Positions 1-57,690 of a DNA stretch of 64,000 nucleotides are shown here, in pieces (the stretch's first letter is position 1; each line of letters opens with the position of its first letter). The notes under the pieces were generated by a model that worked only from the letters and a program-made list of their open reading frames with translations, searched no databases and had not been told where the DNA came from. Source of the stretch: Merluccius polli (taxonomy: Eukaryota > Chordata > Actinopteri > Gadiformes > Merlucciidae); assembly GCA_030340625.1 (NCBI GenBank), contig JAOPHQ010005422.1:62001-126000 (forward strand), written 5' to 3'. The position numbers and the translations under genes are program-made.

Positions 1-10732
<10,732 letters not shown>

Positions 10733-12010
10733 GGACCCATCTAACCCCCCCCCCCCCCCCCCCAGACTACAGACTACATAGCCTAATAGGCGGACTTAAT
10801 CAATCCTCAATGAGGATATTTGTTTTTCTTTTGTGAGGGGAGGACTTGTAAAAAAAACAAAAAAACAATCAACTGGCTTTCCTGCTCCTTCTCTCTTGCT
10901 TCCCCGTTCTCTCTTTACACCTGCTTGTGGCAAAGGCCTAGAATAGCCCTGAAAATGATGCAGCAGGATTGCTTGTTAACTATGCGTCAAATGGCCCTAC
11001 GTCCATTACATGAACATTTTTGACATTTGAGAAAGACAAGTACAAACCAACACGCTGCTCTTTTTATGGTTCTGGGAAATGCATTTCCTTCCACCTTGTG
11101 ACCCAAGCGGTGACATGGGGATGAATCACTGAGCATGTTGCAGGGGACTTGGGTGTCACGCGGTAACGTTTGTGTGGGTGTGCGAGATATCAAAATGAAA
11201 AGAGCTCTTATGTCTTTTGTCCTTTACTGAAGTGTGCAGCATGATTGAAGTGTGTTTGTATTAATGATAAAGTGGGAGATTTCCTAGAAAAATGTACCTT
11301 GCTGACTAACCATAATTCAAGTTTTTTTAATTTTTTTTTTTTATAACCACCTCCTCTTTACCGAGATGGGACCTGTGAAGACAGAACCTAAGGGACTTGG
11401 AAGGGCGTGGACTAGACTATTGACTACTAGGGGTGATCTCTATGCTTCCTTCAAGCCATGCTGTCTCTAACCCCCTGTAGTCAACCAACTTTAACTGAGA
11501 CTCAACTAATCTTCCTCAGTACTTAACATGAGCTGGTCTCCCTACACTCAAGTCAGGGAGCACCCTGTAGGAGACACTTAAAGACCCATCAACATTAAAA
11601 CTTGAACACAATGAAAGCAGAAATTGACTTGATAAGATATATATATAAAAAAAAAGAAAAGGAAAAAAAAACACAGAAGTGATCCGAAAGCCTTTTCTAC
11701 TCTTAAGTGGAAACACGTTTCAGGAGAGTTCTGTAAATATATGACTATTATTTTTTTTTTTTCAGTTTTATTTTTCTGAAATGATAAATAAATTGCTAAT
11801 GATGTAATGCTATGTATCCTTTTCCAGCAGAGATGGCAGTTATCCAGATGCAGAGAGACGCTTTAGATAATCCATTGATTAGTTTTATTGGAATTTTTTG
11901 TAAATATGTTTTTGCTTTCTTTATTATTTAAGGAATTATTGCTTTTTGCATCGGAAACTGAAAGATGAGGAAGTGGAGCATTGCAAATAAACGAATTCTC
12001 AAGTTGCAAT
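10733..12010 (+). other. eif4g1: 3' UTR of eif4g1
   Basis: Non-coding tail after the TAA. It opens with a poly-C run (10745-10764) and is AT-rich towards the end. Two AATAAA hexamers (11787-11792 and 11986-11991) suggest alternative ends. The second is followed by a GT-rich stretch around 12000-12015, so cleavage near 12005-12010 is inferred. No credible ORF is present. Confidence 0.6.
11986..11991 (+). terminator. Probable eif4g1 polyadenylation signal
   Basis: AATAAA with a T/G-rich downstream element within 25 bases. It is the last such hexamer before the next gene. An earlier AATAAA at 11787 may be a proximal alternative. Confidence 0.5.
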
Positions 12011-13109
12011 GTTTGTCCAGCGTCCAGTCATCCCTTCATCCTTCAGTTACACTGTGCTAGGGTGAATATACAGTCTCACAAGTCAGTAAATCCTCCAAAC
12101 GATGGGCGCCTTCGCCATTTACACCAACCTGCATGGCATTTGCGTCAACTGTGTTTTCGGCTCAACTGAATGCGTGTGGACGGACACGACAGGCCTATAA
12201 GTACCTCTTAATAATGGCTTAATTTCAGTGTTTAAAAATAAATAAATTTACACTCAACAGCGCAATCAATTAACACATGAACCGACCCTTGCCGTCCATG
12301 CGGTCTCTCTTAGCAGATCTTTTTATTCCCAGACTGCCGCTCATCTCCTTTATGGGCCACATGCAGAGGAGGTGACACCGCCTTGCGTCGATGACGCGCC
12401 GCCGACGGGAGACATTGGGGGCAGCGCACGTATAGCAGCACAGAGTGCCGTGCAACAAATGGTGGTTGGAGACCAGCGACCCTAAATATATATACATATA
12501 TGTGTATATATATGTATGTATATATATATAGTACACCTTGGATAATGCGGGACTAATAAAGCGCAGCGGGGGATGCGCGGTATTCCTATCTGTTGACACC
12601 TGGGGGGGATTTTCTACGGGCGCATATTGACATGTGCGACGCGCACCGCGCCGCCGCCGTTTGACTTCACAGGTCGGTATGTTGAAGTGTTGTTGTTGAC
12701 GTGTTGTTGCTACCGGCCCGCAGTCACGCGCTGGTCCGTCCCTTTTTAGCGGTGAGCTCGAGCTGTGAAAACGGCGGCGGCGGCGGACGTGTGCGTCCGT
12801 CCGCGGGCGGCGACTTGTTGGTCCTGTGTGTGTGTGTGTGTGTGTGTGTGTATGGCCTCCAGGTTTGCTTTTTTGTTGTTGTTGTGGTTGTGGGTTTCAG
12901 ACCCGGTACCGCGTCTCCTCCTCCGCCCTCCCGCCGCATCGTTATTGCCGTCTCTGGTTTTGGTGTGTGTGTGTGTGTGTGTGTGTCTTTTAGCCTATTG
13001 AACGAAAAAAAGTAGAGTCACGTCGGTTGACGCCTGGTGGTTTTATTATTACACTTGTTGGTCACAGCACACGCCGAAGCTCATACACATTACGATAAGG
13101 GTTCACGAT

Positions 13110-13147
<38 letters not shown>

Positions 13148-14259
13148 GTCATCGTCATCATCGTGGTGATGGATAGTTTCCACCGCCGCTCCCCGTTTTT
13201 CCTCATGGTGTCGTGACACCAGTACCTACACAGGTTTACCACAACCAGTGTGTGTCGGTGTCGTCCCCCCCCCCCCCCCCGGACTGGTTATAATGGTTAT
13301 TGTCACAGGAGAAAGCCTCCCAATGGAGAGCAGGCCGTGCGCCAGGGGTTGGCTGTAAGGAGGGATGCTTATTAATGCCGCATGGCAGGTTGGTTTCTAT
13401 GCCTTTTTTTTTTTTAAATGTTTTATATATATATATATAAACATTTACGTCACCGCCACGCCGTATCCAATTCTGGTTTATTATTGACACACGTCCACTT
13501 ATGTTGAAGCGCATCTCACCAGCCATGCTCGTTCACACTGTCTGTATGCTGTTATCGTTTGCTATTTAAACAGGAAGAGGTTTGGCTATATGTTATCATT
13601 TTATTATAATTGTGTTTTTTATGTTGGCATATATTTAGCTCATTCGCCATACACGTCGTTCTGGGCAATTGCACTATATTCTTTACGGTGTTTTAGTGGT
13701 GTATCATTTAATAAGGATGGTGACTTTATAGTGAGAAGACACCATAGTGAGGCAGTGTTAGTCTAAATTATAGGCCTATATGGACGTGAAATAATCACAA
13801 TATGATAGACCTATTAGGAAGAAAGGAAAGACTAGTTTAGACACTAAACACTTTCATTTAACGAACCTTGGATGCATTGTTCAAAATTGTATTTAGAATT
13901 TGGAACATATATCGATGTGCACATTTCCTCATGATTGTCATGATACTATATTATCTTGGCCTGTATTAGCTAGAGACATTACTTAAATAGGGATCATGCT
14001 CACGGGGTGGGCAGCCTGCCGGGAGCTGCTTACTAGGGTTTGTCTCATCATGCCATATGTTCGCCTGGTCGCATGGACACCATCACCCTCACCCCGCCCG
14101 GCCTCCACCATTCTTACCGGTCTGACCGGCTTACCATGGCTTTAGCATCTGTGCTGTAAATTTAGGGCATGGCAGTTTGCTTGTGGTTTAAACCAGTAAA
14201 GCCACACTGCATTTGTTAGTTGTGTAGGTTAACTGTGTCGGCACCTCTCTGTATCCAAG
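12011..14259. other. Intergenic: eif4g1 to fam131a
   Basis: No supported gene. Holds a TATA-rich patch (12483-12530), a CpG-rich patch (about 12600-12830), (GT)n at 12827-12850 and 12963-12987, (CAT)n at 13105-13165, a C-run at 13266-13280, and unique AT-rich sequence. A 5' untranslated exon of fam131a could lie here but none can be proved. Confidence 0.5.
12600..12830 (+). promoter_or_regulatory. CpG-rich patch, possible fam131a promoter
   Basis: Local GC and CpG density is far above the surroundings (GCGCACCGCGCCGCCGCCG and a GGC repeat near 12770). It is the only such patch between eif4g1 and fam131a and sits 1.5 kb before the first fam131a coding exon. Promoter assignment is inference. 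Confidence 0.3.
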
Positions 14260-14416
14260 ATGCGCTTGTCTTCCAGGAGAAGGGAGAGGAGGCAGCATCC
14301 ACAGGATGAGGTAGGTCGGCGTCCGATAGAAACACGTCGGATGGATATGCCTTTTGATAGAGATGTTACCACAGGGCAAACAGTAGAACACTGCCATGCA
14401 GTTAGTGTCTTAACTC

Positions 14417-14450
<34 letters not shown>

Positions 14451-15337
14451 GACATGTTGCAAGTGGTCTGGAAGATGTTGGTAGGACATGTTCTTCTTGG
14501 TAGGACATGTTGCAAGCTGGCTGGGTGTTGGAAGGACATGTTGGTAGGACACAAGTTGGTAGGACATGTTGTTGGAAAGGACATGTTTGTAGGACATGTT
14601 GTTTGGACATGTTGTTTGTAGGACATGTTGTTGGAAAGGACATGTTTGTAGGACATGTTGGAAAGGACATGTTTGTAGGACATGTTGTTTGTAGGATATG
14701 TTGTTTGTAGGACATGTTGCAAACTGATGTCTACATTGGACATCAGCCGCTATGTATTTCTTTATATCTTTAAAGAGCACAACAGTGCTGAGCTTGCTAA
14801 CATCCAGGCTAATATTTAATGTGTCCATATGTTTGTGTTTTCTCTAGAGATTTGAGGAGACTGAAATGATTCCAAAATCAGGAAAATCTCCAGCAGAATC
14901 CAGGAAAGCGGTCGGCATCCATGAGTTTGCTGCTCTCGCCAGATCCTCTTTGAACGGTAGCTCACCTGACCTCCTTATTAAGATAACGTCTTGTACGGTT
15001 AACACTGGCGATGGTTGACACATGTATTCTGAGTGCTAAGCTCCCACTGTGTGGCCGACCAGGCATCTCTCAGGCAATGAGGGACCATGTGACCAAGCCC
15101 ACGTCACTGGCCCAGGGACGTGTGGCCCACCTCATAGAGTGGAAGGGCTGGCCCAGACCCTCGGACCCGCCACCCGCCACCCAGTCCCACTTCAGCTCCT
15201 ACTGCCATCTGAGCGAGGGAGAGAAGGAGGCCCGCTTTGCTGCAGGTAGGCGACCTTCATCCCACGTCATCTGTGTGGCTCTAGGCACCTTTTATTGTGC
15301 TGTTGACGGCTCTTTTAGTTGGGGGGCCAGCACCACT

Positions 15338-15377
<40 letters not shown>

Positions 15378-15862
15378 GTGTGTGTGTGTGCATGCGCACA
15401 CGTGTTGATCTTTTTCTAACCCTGGCATCTGCTGCTCTTGACTCCCCCCCCCTCTGTCACATGACCACAAGTCTAATCCCCCATGTCCGTCAGAACTCAG
15501 ATGTTAGCGCCTCCCATCCTGCTGTCTCCTAGGCAACAGCATGTCGCAGATAACAGGCTATTAGGAACGCTATTTCTCTCCCTTCCTGTTTATTGCTTTG
15601 CGTTGACTCGTTCCATCTGGCACATGTGACTTTGAGTTTAGCTTAGTGGTTTAGGTGTAGAGTAGAAGGACATTGACTAAGACACCTTGTGGATGAACAG
15701 GTGTAGCGGAGCAGTTTGCCATCGCCGAGGCCAAGCTGCGCGCCTGGGCGTCCGTGGATGACGACGAGGAAGAGGAAGACTTCAATGACGAGGACACTCA
15801 GTACAATGAACCAGATCAGACGTTTTCCAGCCAGAACAACTCAGGTATGCGTTTCATTTGAT

Positions 15863-15943
<81 letters not shown>

Positions 15944-16591
15944 TCTCTCCATTCATCTCTCTCTCTCCTCATCTCTCTCCATTCACTTTTCAGGTGTTCT
16001 GACAGTTTGCTCCTCCCTCAGACATCGCTACGTCCAATCTCGATTCAGGAGTTCCACGCCAGGCTGAGATTGACAGCGGCGAAGCCCCGCCCCCTGACAG
16101 CTTTGCGACCGCCGGCTCCAGCTGTGACCCGCCAGCCTCCCCCAGTGACCCACATTCAGCCCTGACCCTCTCACCTGCTTTGCCCGGCGCTGACGTAGCC
16201 AGTGTGTTCCTGGGTGAGGAGGAGGAGGAGGAGGAGGAGGAGGAGGAGGGGGGAGAAAGAGGAGGTGCGTGGCGGTCATGGAGAGCCGAAAGCGACCGTG
16301 CAGGAGCAGCACGGCGACACGTACCTGGCCCACAAGGAGGAGTGGCCTCGCAGCAGCAGGAGCAGCAGGTTCGACTCCTGCTACTCCACCTCCCACTCGG
16401 AGTCCCCGGGTGAGGAGGAGGATGAAGAGGAGGAAGACGACGGAGCGGTGTTCCACGAGGTGAGAATGTGGCACTGCAACCCGAAAGGGTTCTTCTCCGA
16501 CCGCGCCTCCTCTGGTGTAGCGTCCTTCGAGGAGGAGGAGGAGGAGGAGGAGATGGAAAGAAAGTGGGAGGAGAAGGAGCATTTGATGTGA
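14260..16591 (+). CDS. fam131a: FAM131A family protein (five coding exons; frame break in last exon)
   Basis: Conserved vertebrate protein of unknown mechanism. Exons: 14260-14310, 14848-14956, 15063-15245, 15701-15844, 16022-16591. Seen: MRLSSRRRERRQHPQDE joined to RFEETEMIPKSGKS; then the family core FAALARSSLNGISQAMRDHV, TKPTSLAQGRVAHLIEWKGW, LSEGEKEARFAAGVAEQFAI and AEAKLRAWASVDDD; and a C-terminal DRASSGVASFEEEEE motif matching the FAM131 tail (SSGVxSFDEEE). Met at 14866 is an alternative start resembling the short human isoform (MLPKSRR). In the last exon the incoming frame runs into a TGA at 16411 after a GAG run, while the conserved tail (THLAHKEEW-like to HLM, TGA at 16589) is in the next frame. 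The exons total 3n+1 bases. Either one G is surplus in the G6 at 16248-16253, or a 46-base intron (16214-16259) is removed. Synteny with eif4g1 and clcn2 supports FAM131A over FAM131B/C. Confidence 0.88.
14417..14451 (+). repeat. (GTT)n in fam131a intron 1
   Basis: About 11 GTT units immediately before the GGACATGTT array. Confidence 0.9.
14452..14722 (+). repeat. GGACATGTT minisatellite in fam131a intron 1
   Basis: Thirteen copies of GGACATGTT plus variants, separated by short spacers such as 'gttggaaa', 'tgta' and 'gtttgta'. Units of about 15 and 30 bases are visible. Long reverse ORFs across it (CPTNMSF-like) are by-products of the repeat. Confidence 0.9.
15864..15943 (+). repeat. (TCA)n microsatellite in fam131a intron 4
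   Basis: About 26 TCA units, followed by a TCTC-rich tract leading to the 3' splice site at 16021. Confidence 0.95.
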
Positions 16592-16686
16592 TGTCATCGT
16601 TCTCTTAATCGTTGTACAAGCTATTTTGCTGTTTATCTGTAAAAAAAAAAAAGAAAGAAAAAAGAGGCTTCATCAAGTTGGACCAC

Positions 16687-16715
16687 TGTATCTCCCCCCC
16701 CCCCCCCCCCCCCCC
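16687..16715 (+). repeat. Poly-C run in fam131a 3' UTR
   Basis: Nearly pure C run of roughly 29 bases, 100 bases after the stop codon. Confidence 0.85.
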
Positions 16716-16780
16716 GTGTCCCCTCTGGTGCCCTTGTTGGTTCATTGCCTCACCCCCTTGTCCTTATTCAGTTAATTGCA

Positions 16781-16782
<2 letters not shown>

Positions 16783-16844
<62 letters not shown>
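16783..16844 (+). repeat. (AT)n microsatellite in fam131a 3' UTR
   Basis: Around 30 AT units, uninterrupted and self-complementary. Confidence 0.95.
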
Positions 16845-16848
<4 letters not shown>

Positions 16849-16997
16849 GAGTGGAACCAGGATGTAAAACTGTCATTCATACTCTGGGTTTTGTACATTT
16901 TTGTGAAGAGTTTGTGTGTTGCTATTGCATTGTTTTTTTTATGGACATTTTGTAGTGTGCAGGGGTTACACACACTGCGTATGTATTGCTAATGTGA

Positions 16998-17034
16998 AAT
17001 AAAAAATGATCTTATATGAAAAAAGTAAAATAAA
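16998..17034 (+). terminator. fam131a polyadenylation signals
   Basis: AATAAA at 16998-17003 and again at 17029-17034, about 410-440 bases after the stop. Transcript end near 17050 is inferred. Confidence 0.5.
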
Positions 17035-17049
17035 GTCCTAATACATGAA

Positions 17050-17759
17050 GTATGCTGGTAGGTTTTCTGTTATTTGGTTATTGATGGATTTCTTTTTCAC
17101 ATTTATTTATTTCTATTTCCTATTTATTTAATTTACAATATTTCATATTGTACTGACACATTTAGTCCTCTAGAAAAATGGTCTTTCAATTTGTCTGAGT
17201 ATATTATGTACTATTCTGCCCTTGAGCTTGGGTAGTTACCCAGATTAAGCAGTTCAATCAGGTTCCTTTGTACCGCTATTTGCTAGGAGACATTTCCATA
17301 TTGATTTATGAGGTCTGCATAATCTCAGGCATTCATGAGAGTAATCCAGATCCTTCCTTCTTTGCAGTGTCATGGTTTGTTTATTCAGCGATGTACAGTA
17401 TATAGAAGTATAGGGGGCCTTAGAGGTTCAACATATATCTTTATTTCTAAATTTTCCAATTTATTAGAATGAAAAGGTCTGGGAGTGGGGACCATGCAAT
17501 ACGATTGTTTATTGTTCTAAATATGGCAATACCAAATATGGATTAAGGGCCCGATGAAGTGAATTGAATTCCATTTTTTGAATTGAATCAAAAAAACTTT
17601 TATTTCAACATGTAACAAAACACAAACCAAAAGAAAAAAAACACTACATGTGCGAAAAGGAGTATAGGAGGAAGGGACTGCTTATTAGTTCCTCCTACCC
17701 CTTATCAATTCATTATAAATTAAAATAAAATAATTTATTGTAAACATGCACATATATTG

Positions 17760-17801
<42 letters not shown>

Positions 17802-19985
17802 ACCACACTTTAATGTGCGGGTGCCTTACAATCCCAACAATCAAAGCCAAAGTGAGCATTTGAAATGGCAAAAACTGCTTGCCGTTAATGGCAGCATTGT
17901 TCACAATTATAAAATGAACACAGCAATAATAAATATCTATTAAAATAAAAAGTGGAGTGGAATCAGAGATGTGTGAATCCATATCATTGGTCGCAATGCG
18001 TACCCACCTGTGCACTCAGGAAGAAGTCTGCTTTAGCATTCTAGTCATGCAGGGAGACTTCAAGGCTATAAAACTGTGTAGTCAGCGCAGGTAAATCCGC
18101 AGCACCGCTCTTCTATCGATGTGTGTGTGCTGATGGGGCACCTTGTTCTGAGTTGTTTGTATAGGGTAAGTTTACCTCTGGGCTTTAAGTCCAGTGTGGA
18201 TCCTACATGCCTATGCATGTGAATGATGTAGTGTCCTGTACTTGACTGATCTGCATGCTGATGTTCTCCTACCCAATCACCTCAGGCTAGCACAGCAACA
18301 GCAAGAAGTAGGGAGCACCTAGTCACACACACCATTTTACACCTAGGGGAAATGTATGAATTTCCAATTATCCCAAACCAATGGGTCTTTGAAGTGAAAT
18401 GAAACTAGATCACCTCTTTTTCTATTTCGTCATTTATCAGACACTTTTATCCAAAGTGCCTTACAGTAATTTCAGATAAATGTCATTAAGGAGCAGGTTG
18501 AGGTTAGGACATCTTGCTCTATGACGTCTCCAGGTAGGTTGTGGACATTAGGGGATCAAACTTGGTACCTTTTTGGTTGGGAGTCAAAGCCACAACACTA
18601 TATTGCACCCTCTACACCTAGGGAACACCCATGCAAACATGGAAAACCCAGGTGCAGTCACAGGAAACCAGGACCTGAGGGTAGTCTAGCACAGGTCTCT
18701 GGAGTCCGCTGCTCTATGATGACCTCTAACCAGGAAGACACACCATTTTCAGTCCTGACGTTTCCTTGACGACGGAGGCCAGTGAGGACATTGGCCTGTT
18801 GGTGACAAGACTATGGAAGAGTTGAGCGCAGAGACCTGATACTCATCCCTAAACTCAGCCCGGAGATCATCATTTCATACCTGCTTATTCCTGTCCTGTC
18901 AGTGGAGCCGAGACCCATGAAGCACAAAGTGTTGAAAAGTGGCATCCACCTGGCGCACTTTGAAAGAAGGAGTGGGCCCTCGCGGTGTGACACAATGCCA
19001 TCTTTTATGCTAGCCGTGCCACCAAAGGTACGTCTATTAATTGGAAACACTGGGGACGGACAGCACCATTAAAAAACACAATGGAAAAGATGTAAAAAAA
19101 TAAATAAAAGGCCGCTTAGTCTCTGGTGCTGCAACTTGATATAATACCTCAGTTATTCACCTCTGGAGAACTATAAATGCAGCCTGAGCGATTGCTAAGG
19201 TTAAGGTGCTACGGTAAGAGTAATACACCGTTTGTATTTATTTATTTATTTAAAGTTGGCGGGCAGATGCAATGGATTATTCAAGAGCCGTCCTGCACCC
19301 ACCTCTCCACCATCAAGGTTTAGGTCAAAGGGCTTAATTCTCCCTGCAGACCTCCAATTTACATGCACCAAGTGTAAAATACATAGTGGCCTAGACCTAC
19401 AGTATAAGGCCTATATATAAAAATGTGGTGTGTAAAGAAAAATGTGTGTGTTCTGTACCCCAAATACATTAAACCAGTCAAATCGGCGTTATTCTCAAAT
19501 ATTTTAAATTTAATTCTTTACTGATGTAAAAAACAAACAAAAACAAAACAATTCTGTGTCCTCTGAAAAATAACAATGGCTGTTGATTTCAAATGCATAA
19601 CTCCCCCCTATGTACAATAAAATGTACGTAGATTTCCGCCCATGATGTTTCTATGTACAAAGCATATACAGGCCAGGGCCATATAAAGGGAGATACTATC
19701 ATTATTGCTGAACTAGACACGCTGCAAGTTAGCTTATACACTTTCTACATTAAACTCTTTTCTATATGGCAAGCAATTTTCACATTCAGTATGCATACAA
19801 AAGACAGCAATAGATTATTGCACAAATGTTTACACATACTAGAATAAGCCTCGGTCGGTATGTGTTGGTGACATCACGTCAAAGTAATTTGTGACAGAGA
19901 CGGTTTACGACTATTTCAGGTCCTACTGAGTTTTCAAAAGGATTTACACACACGCACATGCACGCACAAACATACACGCACACAT

Positions 19986-20017
<32 letters not shown>

Positions 20018-20640
20018 CTCTAAAACAGACTTGTACTTTGGGTATCACTGTGCTTTGAGTTCAACTTCTAAACAATGCATTGGAGGCTTGGCTTGCGTTT
20101 GGCGTAATGTGCGATGTATTCAGGAAGTGGGACGTTTGGTCGTTTTTAGGATGGTAATATTTACAGACCAAAGTTGTGTATCTGTATATTGGGGTGTATA
20201 AATGTTTGTTTGCGTATATATTGTGTCTGTTTTTCTATACACAACTGTCAGTTAAATATATATTTCTTCCAATAAGAGCTCAGCAGCTGTTCCTTCATCA
20301 TGCTAGAAATAAGTTAAATACAGTCAATTCACATATTAGATAACATAGAGGCATTTCATTACATTCAAATTAGGCTGTTTGTGTAAATGTTAAAAAACCT
20401 TAACAAGACAAACGATAAACATGGTTCTTATCAAATCAGATCCTATGAAGCCAAACAGGGCTCTGTGTGCAGTATGCTGTATTCATGGTACTTACAATGT
20501 GCTTGGGGTCACTTAGTGATAACACTTAGCTTGGCAACCAGGTAGGCCTACACCTCTCAAAGTGTTGACTAGGTAGTCGGTGTACATGTGGACATTGTGC
20601 GTTCGAACGGACACGTCATCTGGTTCTATTGTCTGCTCCA
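17050..20640. other. Intergenic between convergent fam131a and clcn2
   Basis: No supported gene. Contains (CA)n at 17761-17799 and 19989-20014, a dispersed repeat at 18431-18610, (TTTA)n near 19220-19250 and otherwise AT-rich sequence. ORFs here are short and without recognisable domains. Confidence 0.5.
18431..18610 (+). repeat. Dispersed teleost repeat
   Basis: 'catttatcagacacttttat / ccaaagtgccttacag' followed by 'ggacattaggggatcaaac' and 'tttttggttgggagtcaaag' matches a very common fish interspersed repeat, somewhat diverged. Non-coding. Confidence 0.55.
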
Positions 20641-21132
20641 TTTCTTTTATTTTTTATTTTGTTCGGTGAATCCTCTTTTTTTTACGTGTCTGGCTCATTT
20701 CTCTCCGGGGTACGTCTGTGTGGAGAGGACTCTACTTTGGCATGGAGAGGCAAATGAAGGGTTAAGAATCCGGACCCAATTCAATGACAATGGGCCAAGT
20801 TCCATAAGTCATTCATACGCGCGCACACACGCAACACACACGCACACACGCACACACACGCACACAGACAATTAAAATCCTATGGACGCTTTTACAATAT
20901 CAAACCATATAAATATTTTTACATGTACTTGCTTTCTACTTTCTCTCTATTTCTTGCTCGCTCGCGCACGCACACGCACACACGCACACGCGCACACACA
21001 CACACACACACACACACAGTTCTACTAAATGCAATATTACAGAAATAGATATCTAGGCTGGAGTTGGAGGTGACCTCTACAAATGTAGAAACCGTGGTGT
21101 GGAACCCCTGAACTGTCCACTACCTCCTGTTA
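20641..21132 (-). other. clcn2: Probable clcn2 3' UTR and polyadenylation region
   Basis: Directly follows the clcn2 stop on the minus strand. It contains (CA)n at about 20820-20870 and 20960-21018. Two minus-strand AATAAA hexamers (reading TTTATT at 20646-20651 and 20653-20658 on +) are candidate signals. The true end is not established; another candidate lies near 19230. Confidence 0.35.
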
Positions 21133-55331
<34,199 letters not shown>

Positions 55332-55906
55332 AGCCGCAGTGTCCCCCCGTCAAAAATAGCCAATGAATGTACAGTATATTCGCATGCGAGTTGCTATTTT
55401 TTTGTTGCTTTTTTTGTGTGTTCACATCACATTGATGCTGACATGGCATGTAGGCTACCCCGCCCCCCCCCCCCCCCCTGCACGCCGTCCACGTGCAGCC
55501 CCCCCCCCCTGCTGAGAGATGCACTGCCGCGATGCTACCTCCAGATGAGCGGATGCATGGATGTTGCTCTGCCTAGAGAACCGTGCTTGTGCGGATTTTG
55601 TCTTTTTATTTTTTTTGCACAACACTGCCTCCCTCCCCCCCCCCCCCCCCCCCACACACACACATACCCACACACACATACCCACACACACACTTCACTT
55701 TGCTACCATCGCTCTGCGCCGAGCATAGTTGAAGATGTTTTGAATGCATGCATTATTTATTGTGTAATCACTGTCTGTGAATACATTAAAAAAAGTAAAA
55801 ATAAATAATAAAATAAATAATAATAATAAAATAAATAAATAAAATAATAATAATAATAATTCATTGCATTTATATAGCGCTTTACAAGATACCAAGAGCG
55901 CTGACA

Positions 55907-55907
<1 letters not shown>

Positions 55908-55981
<74 letters not shown>
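55908..55981 (+). repeat. (GT)n microsatellite
   Basis: About 37 pure GT units directly after a dispersed-repeat fragment. Confidence 0.95.
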
Positions 55982-55985
<4 letters not shown>

Positions 55986-57481
55986 ATTATCACAATAATA
56001 TAAATAATTGTGATATTGTGCCCATGCTTGTAAATCTGCAGTCTTGCAGCAGACGGGCACCGTTGCAGCGGCGCTGTGCTGGGGGACCAGCTGACTTCAG
56101 GTGCATGGGAGCAGCTGTTTCCCTGCAGAGGGGACGGACGTCGCGGCGCGAACGGAGAACGCGCGAAAATAAACGGCAGATCCCGCGCCCACGTGGTGCT
56201 CGACCCCACGCGATAGCATGCAGCAGCAGCAGCAGGGCTAACCGCGCCACCCACAGCACCCACCCACTAACAGCACCCACCCACCGCATCCACCCACAGC
56301 CCCCACCCGCCCGCCCCGCGGTGCACGTGTCCGGCGCCACCTTGTATTATTGGTTTTGTGGCCTTTAAAAAAAGCTTTCCGTGAGTCATCCATGAGTAAT
56401 CTGCGTCTGCAGGAGTGTGAGGTGTGCATTGGTGCCGACTGTTGTCCTCTTTAGTTTGATATATTGTCTTTTACATTTTTTTTGGTATAGGTCAAGCAAG
56501 TGTATGACTTGAAATTCATTTAGGAAAAAGCCTTTTTTGTGTTGTTGTCCCTTCATCTTTGTGTCATTTACTGTAAGTCTTGTAGTGTGAGCATCACACT
56601 GTCAACAGTGCAGCCAACCGTGCATTCATGAAGCCACCTTTTGTATTCAGGATTCATGGCACGATGTCCTCACCTTCACTGTGTACAATAATGAGGCAGG
56701 CTTGAGCAAGGCACTTGGAGATATCCATTCTGACCTTCTCAAGATAATGGTGTTGAAAGAGAGGCTAGACCTCTCTCCTCTATAGCTGGTGGTAAACAAT
56801 CAACCTACCCTTGTCAAATCAAAGTCAAATCACTCCATTTTCTAAAGCAGGCCTGCGAGTACGAGATATCCACACTTATCTCTACCACTGTGTTCGTAAT
56901 CTCTTTGTGAAAGGTTTATTTCAAAGATTTTCAAACCTCTCCGCGCCTCAAGACATGCTCAAATCCAATAGAGCGGGCACATGGCTAAAGCTAACCAGCA
57001 GAATGGCTAATACATTCAGCAGTAATGGCATCAGTTCAGACAACTTAACTGGCCATGACACGCCTGCGGGCATTTGGATATTGGTAGCTTTGGTCTTCCA
57101 CAGGTTGAAAGACTTCATTACCCTGGGAAGGTTGCAGAGCCTGTGATTGGCTGATGGAAAATAAAAATAACAACAAACTGTGTCAAGCTGCCACCCAACT
57201 GATGATGGTTGTTGGCAAGGCAACCAAAGGTTCAAAGAGCCGTCCCACAGGCACATTGGAAGCATGTCTAGCAGTGTGCTTTATGAGGGTTGGATGCAAT
57301 ACACACACCGAGCAACGCTTTACAACCCTGAGCCATGACACTGCCCCAAATCTACTGCTCCTCTCAGAGAGGCTGAGGTGAGGCGGCGGTGGTTTCCTTT
57401 TATCACCGGGTTACGTTGAGTGAATCTCTGGCCCAGAACTGTGCTGGATGAGTTGTATATGGACCCCCTGTGGCAACAGAA

Positions 57482-57483
<2 letters not shown>

Positions 57484-57558
<75 letters not shown>

Positions 57559-57630
57559 TGCGTGTGTGTGTGTCTGCGTGTGTGTGTGTCTGCGTGTGTG
57601 TGTGTCTGCGAGTGTGTATGCGTGCGTGCG

Positions 57631-57674
<44 letters not shown>

Positions 57675-57690
57675 CGTGTGCGTGTGTGTT
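57484..57690 (+). repeat. (GT)n microsatellite with CTGC/GCGT interruptions
   Basis: About 200 bases, the first 70 pure GT. Confidence 0.95.

Noticed and set aside
14229..14828. 199-residue minus-strand ORF rich in CPTNMSF
   Set aside because: Translation of the GGACATGTT minisatellite and (GTT)n.
16028..16597. 189-residue minus-strand ORF
   Set aside because: Antisense of the fam131a last exon; Leu/Pro runs mirror the (GAG)n codons.
55913..56368. CpG-rich ORFs near 56000-56430
   Set aside because: No homology recognised and no splice partners. Open in several frames because of GC content. May be untranslated promoter sequence.
56811..57146. 111-residue plus-strand ORF
   Set aside because: No signal peptide, domain or conserved motif seen; the length is within chance for this AT/GC mix.
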